NCBI GenBank assembly: GCA_900756875.1
Contig: CAAELW010000216.1
Span: forward strand, 1-13,286
Length of the DNA stretch: 13,286 bases
Source of the DNA: Pasteurellaceae bacterium
Lineage (GTDB): Bacteria > Pseudomonadota > Gammaproteobacteria > Enterobacterales > Pasteurellaceae
Direction of reading: 5' to 3'
In this document: positions 8,357-13,286 of the stretch, in pieces
How the letters are laid out: the number at the start of each line of letters is the position of its first letter
Position numbering within the stretch: position 1 is the stretch's first letter
Translations under genes and position numbers: made by a program
The notes under the pieces: generated by a model
Told to the model about the DNA's origin: nothing
Seen by the model: only the letters and a program-made list of their open reading frames with translations
Database searches by the model: none

Positions 8357-10300
8357 CTATTTTGCTTCAGCTTGGGTCTTTTTCTCTTCAAGTTCTTCCC
8401 AACGAAGGAAAGCTGTTTCAAGTTCAGCTTCGGTATCTGCTAATTCTTTAAGTTTCTCATCCGTTACATCATGGGCTTGTTGGAAAAAGTGAGGGTCACC
8501 AATTTCAGCTTGAAGTGCGGTAATTTTCTCTTCCAATTCTTCCAACAATTGCGGTAGCTGTTCTAACTCACGTTGTTCTTTGTAAGAAAGTTTAACGGAT
8601 TTTGGCTTTTGAGAAACAGCGTCATTTTTGACCGCACTTTCCTGTGCTTTTGGTGCTTCTTTTTTGACTTTTTGAGCCTCTTGCTCTGCTTTCATGGCAA
8701 AGTAATTGGCTTGTTGTCCTTTCGCATCAAAGAAACCACCCACGTATTTATTCAATACGCCGTCGCCTTCAAAGAAATAACACTCCGTCGCGACATTATC
8801 AATAAACTGACGATCATGGCTGACAATCAATAGCGTACCTTGATAATCGGTGAGGATTTCTTCCAATAATTCTAAGGTTTCTACATCCAAGTCATTGGTT
8901 GGTTCATCGAGAATCAGTAAGTTATTCGGTTTCAGTAATAATTTAGCCAATAACAAACGGTTACGTTCACCACCTGAAAGCGCTTTTACGGGGGTCATAG
9001 CGCGTTTGGGTGGAAATAAGAAATCCTGCAAATAGCCCAACACATGACGTTTTACACCATTGACCTCAATATCCTGCTTGCCATCGGCAACGTTATCCAT
9101 CACCGTTTTTTCCGGATCAAGATCAGCACGATATTGGTCAAAATAAGCAATGTCTAATTTTGTACCGCAATGAATACGACCGCTAGTTGGCTTGATCTCA
9201 CCTAATAAAAGTTTAATAAAGGTGGTTTTTCCGCAACCATTTGGTCCAACCAATGCAATTTTATCGCCACGTAAAATGGTCGTGCTGAAATTTTTGAGCA
9301 GCTGTTTGCCTTCAATCTTATAGCTTACATCTTCCATTTCAAACACGATTTTGCCTGAACGACTTGAGTTATCTAATTGTAACTTAGCCGTACCCATCAC
9401 CTCACGACGTTGGCGACGTTCTTCACGCATGGCTTTTAAAGCGCGCACGCGCCCTTCATTACGCGTACGGCGCGCTTTAATCCCTTGACGAATCCAAACT
9501 TCTTCTTGCGCTAAACGCTTATCAAAAAGGTCATTTTGCAATGCTTCGACACGTAAGCTTTCCTCTTTAGCGGTGAGGTATAAATCATAGTTACCTGGAT
9601 AAGACACTAATTTCCCGCGATCTAAATCGACAATACGGGTCGCCATTTTGCGGATAAAAGAACGGTCGTGGGAAATAAACACAATACTTCCGGTAAATTC
9701 TAATAAGAAGTTTTCTAACCATTCGATTGCATCCACATCCAAGTGGTTAGTCGGTTCATCTAATAACAAGACATCGGGGTTACACACCAACGCACGAGCA
9801 AGAGCGGCTTTACGCAACCAACCACCCGATAAATCGGCTAATTTAGTGTCAGGGTTTAACTCTAATTTTTGCAGGACTTCATTGATTTTATTTTCAAACT
9901 GCCAGCCATTGGCATGCTCTAATTTGGCTTGTACTTGCGCCAGTTGATTAAGAATTTGCTCGCTATAATTTTGTGTCAACTCTTGCGAAATATGGTGATA
10001 TTCCTTTAACAAATCTGCTAAATGCTCAATGCCTTCTGCCACATAATCAAATACATTCCCTTCAGCATGGCGAGGCGGATCTTGCTCTAAACGTGAAACC
10101 ACTAAATCTTTTTCATATTGCACTTTGCCGTCATCCATAGTGACTTGCTGTGCGATAATTTTTAATAACGTTGATTTACCCGCACCGTTACGCCCCACTA
10201 AACACACTCGCTCATTGGGTTCAATATGCAGTTCAGCATGATCAAGTAAGGGATGATCACTAAAAGAAAGATAAGCGTTAGTTAAACTAATTAATGCCAC
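8357..10300 (-). CDS. uup: ABC-F family ATPase Uup
   Basis: Uup is a soluble ABC-F ATPase with two nucleotide-binding domains and no membrane part. E. coli Uup affects ribosome function and precise excision of transposons and binds DNA through its C-terminal domain. Seen here, over 647 residues: Walker A GRNGAGKST (36-44), signature LSGGW (157-161) and Walker B DEPTNHLD (181-188); then the inter-domain arginine-rich linker (about 245-305), Walker A GPNGCGKTT (352-360), signature LSGGE (441-445) and Walker B DEPTNDLD (465-472). A Lys/Gln-rich linker and a Glu/Leu coiled coil (about 570-647) follow, as in Uup rather than EttA. The start is GTG (10300-10298), preceded by AGGAC six bases away. 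Two uptake signals fall in the loosely constrained C-terminal region. It lies 45 bases after dgt with no terminator between. Confidence 0.95.
   Translation of the reverse strand: MALISLTNAYLSFSDHPLLDHAELHIEPNERVCLVGRNGAGKSTLLKIIAQQVTMDDGKVQYEKDLVVSRLEQDPPRHAEGNVFDYVAEGIEHLADLLKEYHHISQELTQNYSEQILNQLAQVQAKLEHANGWQFENKINEVLQKLELNPDTKLADLSGGWLRKAALARALVCNPDVLLLDEPTNHLDVDAIEWLENFLLEFTGSIVFISHDRSFIRKMATRIVDLDRGKLVSYPGNYDLYLTAKEESLRVEALQNDLFDKRLAQEEVWIRQGIKARRTRNEGRVRALKAMREERRQRREVMGTAKLQLDNSSRSGKIVFEMEDVSYKIEGKQLLKNFSTTILRGDKIALVGPNGCGKTTFIKLLLGEIKPTSGRIHCGTKLDIAYFDQYRADLDPEKTVMDNVADGKQDIEVNGVKRHVLGYLQDFLFPPKRAMTPVKALSGGERNRLLLAKLLLKPNNLLILDEPTNDLDVETLELLEEILTDYQGTLLIVSHDRQFIDNVATECYFFEGDGVLNKYVGGFFDAKGQQANYFAMKAEQEAQKVKKEAPKAQESAVKNDAVSQKPKSVKLSYKEQRELEQLPQLLEELEEKITALQAEIGDPHFFQQAHDVTDEKLKELADTEAELETAFLRWEELEEKKTQAEAK
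8513..8521 (+). other. DNA uptake signal core in uup (C-terminal coiled coil)
   Basis: A perfect AAGTGCGGT on the + strand. On the uup strand it reads as Thr-Ala-Leu in EEKITALQAE. Confidence 0.85.
8631..8639 (-). other. DNA uptake signal core in uup (linker)
   Basis: A perfect ACCGCACTT on the + strand. On the uup strand it reads AAGTGCGGT followed by an A-rich flank, encoding Ser-Ala-Val in QESAVKND. It lies 109 bases from the opposite-orientation copy at 8513. Confidence 0.87.
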
Positions 10301-10337
10301 AAAATTGTCCTATAAATTCAAAATATCAATAAAAATA

Positions 10338-10346
10338 ACCGCACTT
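10338..10346 (-). other. DNA uptake signal at the dgt-uup junction
   Basis: A perfect core that on the minus strand touches the last base of the dgt stop codon and runs into the AT-rich dgt-uup gap. It matches the extended signal well (core, then TATTTTTATTG). It is single, not an inverted pair, so it should not form a terminator. Confidence 0.88.
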
Positions 10347-11698
10347 TAGAGCTGATGATAAACCTTTAAGGCATAGGCATCTGACATACCCGCGATATAG
10401 TCACAAATAATACGTTTTTTGCCTTGCTCTGGCGCATTTTTCCAACGATTAGCGGTATTCGTTGGCAATAAACGTTCTGGATCAGACTCAAAAATCTGGA
10501 ACATTTCCGTGAGAATGCGTTGTCCTTTGTATTCAATACGTTGCGTTTCGACATGGCGAATCACGTATTTCCACACAAACTTTTTAAACACATTTAATGC
10601 CGCAATCACATCTTGCGGTAGTTCCGCGTTATAACGTAACAAAGGTTCATCAAAATTGCCGGTGACTTTCCAACGCACATGGGTAATAAAGAAATTCACT
10701 AATGCCCCAATGGCATTTTTACGCTCAAAATGATGGTTGGAGAATAATCGTTGGCTGACTTGCTCTATATTTTTTGCCAACCAATATGAAGGAATCATTT
10801 TAAGTTCGGCCAAGGCTTCTTGCCATTGATGTTGATTTACTACACCGGTCACAATCGCATCTTCTAAATCATGCACGCCATACGCAATATCATCCGCCAA
10901 TTCCATAATGCTGCAATCTAAAGATTTAAATTGTGTTTTTAAAAACTCGGCAGGATTTGACCGCGCTTTTTGAAATGTTCCAAACAAAGTGCGGTCATTT
11001 TCAGAAAGATTTTGCAACAGCCAAGTAAACATTGTGACGTCATCACGGAATAACCCTTTTCCAGGCTTCCAGTCACTAATTTTGACATAACGCGGATCAG
11101 CGTTTTCAGTATGCGGCAACTGGGCATATTGAGGGGAGGATAAGTCTAAAATATTCGGATATTTCACCACACCTAAAATAGCACGTCGTGTTAAATTCAT
11201 CCCTGCTGTTTCAGTATAAGGCTCAAGTTTAGTAATAATACGAAATGTCTGCGCATTACCTTCAAAACCACCGTGATTACGCATCATATAATTGAGCGCC
11301 ACTTCCCCACCATGACCAAACGGTGGATGACCAATATCATGCGCAAAGCACAAACTTTCAATTAAATCATTGCTTGGTAATAAAGGCTTGAGTTGTTTTT
11401 GTAATTCACTTTTTTCAATATGAAGCTGGTCTGAAATAGCAACATAACTTTCCGCAAATTTTAATTGGGAAACCAGACTGCTACCGATTTGTGCCACTTC
11501 AAGGGAATGAGTTAAACGAGTTCGATAAAAATCATTTTCGCCCACGGCGTGAATCTGTGTTTTGGCTTGCAAACAACGGAAAGCGGCAGAATGTAAAATC
11601 CGCCCGCGATCACGACGAAATGGCGGTCGGTGATCTTTTTCGCGAGGCGGATCTGGAAGGAAACGTTCAGTCCAAAAATCAGCTAATTGGGTTCTCAT
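10346..11698 (-). CDS. dgt: dGTP triphosphohydrolase-like HD-domain protein
   Basis: Dgt-family enzymes hydrolyse dGTP (or other dNTPs) to the deoxynucleoside and triphosphate, affecting dNTP pools. The HD-domain metal ligands are visible: His64 ([10 protein letters not shown]), His120-Asp121 ([16 protein letters not shown]) and Asp269/270 ([16 protein letters not shown]). At 450 residues it matches the shorter dGTPase-like branch rather than the 505-residue E. coli Dgt. I chose the ATG at 11698, which overlaps the lrgB stop as ATGA and gives the usual N-terminus MRTQLADFW. The open frame runs 20 codons further back (to 11758), but that part lies wholly inside lrgB and is probably not translated. 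Translational coupling to a membrane transporter pair is an odd context for a dNTPase. Confidence 0.93.
   Translation of the reverse strand: MRTQLADFWTERFLPDPPREKDHRPPFRRDRGRILHSAAFRCLQAKTQIHAVGENDFYRTRLTHSLEVAQIGSSLVSQLKFAESYVAISDQLHIEKSELQKQLKPLLPSNDLIESLCFAHDIGHPPFGHGGEVALNYMMRNHGGFEGNAQTFRIITKLEPYTETAGMNLTRRAILGVVKYPNILDLSSPQYAQLPHTENADPRYVKISDWKPGKGLFRDDVTMFTWLLQNLSENDRTLFGTFQKARSNPAEFLKTQFKSLDCSIMELADDIAYGVHDLEDAIVTGVVNQHQWQEALAELKMIPSYWLAKNIEQVSQRLFSNHHFERKNAIGALVNFFITHVRWKVTGNFDEPLLRYNAELPQDVIAALNVFKKFVWKYVIRHVETQRIEYKGQRILTEMFQIFESDPERLLPTNTANRWKNAPEQGKKRIICDYIAGMSDAYALKVYHQL
10987..10995 (+). other. DNA uptake signal in dgt, with a one-mismatch inverted partner
   Basis: A perfect AAGTGCGGT on the + strand. 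A partner ACCGCGCTT with one mismatch lies at 10960-10968 in opposite orientation. On the dgt strand the perfect copy is read as DRTL and the partner as KARS, a different frame from the SAV/TAL reading used elsewhere in this window. Confidence 0.82.
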
Positions 11699-12387
11699 AA
11701 AAATAGATGGATAACTTTGAATACTAAGGGCGCTAAAATTGAGCTCATAATACCGCAAAGTACCAAAGAAATCGAACTATAACTACCGGCTTTCGGATCG
11801 GCTTCCATACAGCTTACCGTGCCTAATGCGTGAGAAACGGCCCCAACAGATAAACCAATAGCTTCTTGTTGTTTAATACCAAGTTTTTTCAAGATAAGAT
11901 AACCAAAAACCGAACCTTGCAAACCTGCAACAATCACACCTACGGCTGTAACGGCAGGAATACCGCCTAAATGTGAAGACACCTCCATCGCAATTGGCGT
12001 AGTAATTGATTTTGGTAATACGGTCGCTACCATTTCAGGGCTCGCCCCTAAAATAATCGCAAAAATGGCACTGGTAAACATGGAAAACAGAGAAGCTAAT
12101 GCCACCACAGAAAGAATAATTTTCCACTGTTTCGCAATTTGACGAAGTTGTTCATACAACGGTAACGCCAGAGCAACAATACTCACCCCTAATAAATTAT
12201 TAATCGGCGCATTGCCAGCCATATAATCATCATAAGGAATATCACCCACCACTAAAATCAGCAAAAGAATTGATACAGTGAGCACAAACGTATTGAAAAT
12301 CATGGACTTCCAACGTTTACTGATTTGTAATGCGAGCCAAAATCCGAAAATCGTTAAAATGGTATAAAGATAAATTGCATACTGCAT
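11695..12387 (-). CDS. lrgB: LrgB/CidB-family membrane protein
   Basis: This is a 230-residue, multi-helix inner-membrane protein of the LrgB/CidB/YohK family, which works with a small LrgA/CidA partner. Members were first described as holin/antiholin-like regulators of autolysis; later work in Bacillus and Streptococcus showed LrgAB-type pairs to act in pyruvate uptake. Visible landmarks are [13 protein letters not shown] (125-137) and [13 protein letters not shown] (178-190), both typical of the family. The ATG at 12387 has AAGG seven bases upstream, overlapping the end of lrgA. The TGA overlaps the dgt ATG. Substrate cannot be decided from sequence; the neighbouring CRP-like site would suit a carbon-source role. 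Confidence 0.92.
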   Translation of the reverse strand: MQYAIYLYTILTIFGFWLALQISKRWKSMIFNTFVLTVSILLLILVVGDIPYDDYMAGNAPINNLLGVSIVALALPLYEQLRQIAKQWKIILSVVALASLFSMFTSAIFAIILGASPEMVATVLPKSITTPIAMEVSSHLGGIPAVTAVGVIVAGLQGSVFGYLILKKLGIKQQEAIGLSVGAVSHALGTVSCMEADPKAGSYSSISLVLCGIMSSILAPLVFKVIHLFL

Positions 12388-12396
12388 AATAAAACC

Positions 12397-12813
12397 TTAG
12401 TCAGCTTGAAGATTGCGTCTTTCTAATACTTTTTTACGCTTATGGGTAAAGGATTGTTTATAAAATAAATAGTTTCCTATAAATGCAATAACCAAAAGTG
12501 TCAGAATGGTACTGAGAATGTTTGGAATAAGTAAAACTTTCCACTGGACCACGAGTAAATCATAATATTTGATAATGCCCACGCTCACTGGCACAAAAAG
12601 GACCGCCATGTAACGAATCAACAAGCTAGAACCGAAATAAATCCACTCCAAGTGAATTACATGAGTCGTTAAACCTAAAAAAAGTAATAACAAGCCCCAA
12701 ATGCTGCCTGGAATCCCCACGGGGATATAGTGAGAAATCAAATTGCCGAGTAGTAACATAATGTATAAAATGATGAGCGAACGAGCGAGTTGAACGCCTT
12801 TTTGGAGTAACAT
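12397..12813 (-). CDS. lrgA: LrgA/CidA-family membrane protein
   Basis: This 138-residue protein has four hydrophobic helices and a basic C-terminal tail ([10 protein letters not shown]). The family core [15 protein letters not shown] (34-48) and [15 protein letters not shown] (72-86) identifies the LrgA/CidA/YohJ group, the small partner of LrgB. The ATG at 12813 is preceded by AGAGGAAAT, a strong but closely spaced ribosome binding site. It is the first gene of the lrgA-lrgB-dgt-uup cluster and is divergent from the nuclease gene. The naming as Lrg rather than Cid is arbitrary at this level. Confidence 0.9.
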   Translation of the reverse strand: MLLQKGVQLARSLIILYIMLLLGNLISHYIPVGIPGSIWGLLLLFLGLTTHVIHLEWIYFGSSLLIRYMAVLFVPVSVGIIKYYDLLVVQWKVLLIPNILSTILTLLVIAFIGNYLFYKQSFTHKRKKVLERRNLQAD

Positions 12814-12924
12814 ATTTCCTCTATCAACTTTTTTAATAACAATTAAAATTTATTTTACGCTTTTTTGTTAAAATTACCCATTCATTTTAGCTAAATTTTG
12901 CGATGCAGATCAAAGAAATTCCAA
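12814..12924. promoter_or_regulatory. Divergent control region between lrgA and the nuclease gene
   Basis: This AT-rich gap of 111 bases holds the promoters of both divergent genes. For lrgA, a -10 box TAAAAT (12857-12852, minus strand, 5 of 6) has a weak -35 TGGGTA (12880-12875) at 17 bases; transcription would start near 12845. For the nuclease, TTGTTA at 12865-12870 could be a -35, but the expected -10 is poor. I can support the lrgA promoter better than the nuclease promoter. Confidence 0.4.
12896..12917. promoter_or_regulatory. CRP-like operator (mixed CRP-N/CRP-S type)
   Basis: The core TGCGA-N6-TCAAA (12899-12914) matches TGTGA-N6-TCACA at 8 of 10 bases. The left half, TTTTGCGAT, is exactly the half-site of Sxy-dependent (CRP-S) competence operators in Haemophilus; the right half is GATCAAA. 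Its centre (12906.5) is 61.5 bases upstream of the start predicted for lrgA, the classic activating position. It is only 7 bases from the nuclease ATG, where bound CRP would more likely block. Confidence 0.4.
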
Positions 12925-13286
12925 ATGATTAAAAAATTCTTCTTATTTTTCACCATAATTTTGACCGCACTTTGGACACAATTTTCACTCGCTACTGAAC
13001 GCCAAATGTCGTGTTGGGTCGTTGGTGTAAGTGATGGCGATACCTTAACTTGCCTCTTACCCACTAAAAAACAATTCAAAGTACGATTACAAGAAATTGA
13101 TGCGCCAGAAAAAGGTCAACCATTTGGAAAGAAAGCCAAACAATATCTTTCACAGCTTGTTTTCAAACAAAATGTGACGTTGTCAGTTTCCGGTTATGAA
13201 CGCTACCAACGTATTTTGGCAACGGTTTATCTACAAGAACAAAACATCAACTTAGAAATGGTGAAAAACGGCATGGCTTGGGTTTA
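12925..13286 (+). CDS. Secreted staphylococcal nuclease (SNase/thermonuclease)-like protein, 5' part
   Basis: The frame starts at ATG 12925 and stays open to the window edge, giving 120 complete codons. A signal peptide is clear: basic MIKK, a hydrophobic core to about residue 20, and a likely cleavage after SLA (Ala23). The mature part is an SNase domain: SDGDTL (Asp39), [10 protein letters not shown] (Arg54, Asp59, Glu62) and YERYQRILA (Arg96) match the Ca2+ and catalytic residues Asp21, Arg35, Asp40, Glu43 and Arg87 of staphylococcal nuclease by eye. It should be an exported, Ca2+-dependent nuclease in the periplasm or medium. I recall a similar gene next to an lrgA homologue in H. influenzae. 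A perfect uptake signal lies within the signal peptide. The C-terminus is not visible. Confidence 0.88.
   Translation, partial: MIKKFFLFFTIILTALWTQFSLATERQMSCWVVGVSDGDTLTCLLPTKKQFKVRLQEIDAPEKGQPFGKKAKQYLSQLVFKQNVTLSVSGYERYQRILATVYLQEQNINLEMVKNGMAWV
12964..12972 (-). other. DNA uptake signal core inside the nuclease signal peptide
   Basis: A perfect ACCGCACTT, in frame as Thr-Ala-Leu (residues 14-16) in the hydrophobic core of the signal peptide. Confidence 0.87.

Noticed and set aside
11699..11758. Twenty-codon 5' extension of the dgt frame
   Set aside because: It lies wholly inside lrgB, and the family N-terminus and the ATGA overlap both point to the ATG at 11698.
12865..12893. Nuclease promoter TTGTTA with -10 at 12888-12893
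   Set aside because: The -10 position reads TAGCTA, too far from consensus to call with confidence.
12903..12932. Nine-codon ORF overlapping the nuclease start, possible leader peptide
   Set aside because: It has no ribosome binding site and lies within the CRP-like site; its ATG is probably incidental.

Overview
The window reads as chromosomal DNA of a Pasteurellaceae bacterium in the Haemophilus/Aggregatibacter group. The evidence is thirteen perfect copies of the 9-base DNA uptake signal core AAGTGCGGT (or its complement ACCGCACTT), AT-rich codon use, and proteins that look close to what I remember of Haemophilus influenzae. No phage, transposon, CRISPR array, tRNA or rRNA was seen. This is mostly core metabolism, with some unusual local features.

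Plus strand, 1-8347. The tail of an unidentified gene (1-172) is followed by a 100-base leader and then the complete rnf/rsx operon: rsxA, rsxB, rsxC, rsxD, rsxG, rsxE. These are the six membrane subunits of a Na+- or H+-linked ferredoxin:NAD+ oxidoreductase-type complex, carrying Fe-S clusters on A/E, B and C and covalent FMN on D and G. The operon continues by a 4-base overlap into nth (endonuclease III), then an NSS-family amino-acid-type transporter, and ends at a strong hairpin terminator (8317-8347). Between rsxA and rsxB there is an unlisted 24-codon ORF for a single membrane helix. Its start overlaps the rsxA stop (ATGA) and its stop overlaps the rsxB start (TAATG).

Minus strand, 12813 down to 8357. 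A tightly packed lrgA-lrgB-dgt-uup cluster runs toward the same terminator, which looks bidirectional. It encodes a LrgAB/CidAB-type membrane pair, a dGTPase-family HD hydrolase translationally coupled to lrgB, and an ABC-F ATPase. A CRP-like site lies about 61.5 bases upstream of the predicted lrgA transcription start.

Plus strand, 12925 to the end. A secreted staphylococcal-nuclease-type thermonuclease starts divergently from lrgA and is cut by the window edge.

A recurring theme is uptake signal sequences built into coding DNA. The C-terminus of RsxC has four 135-base tandem repeats, each carrying an inverted pair of uptake signals (intact in the later units). The RsxE N-terminal extension carries the same two peptide modules (SAVE and TALD) in opposite order. 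Uup, the transporter and the nuclease signal peptide also use the SAV/TAL reading of the signal. The best candidates for something undescribed are the coupled micro-ORF between rsxA and rsxB, the uptake-signal-bearing repeats, and an NSS transporter that appears to lack side-chain ligands of the Na1 site.
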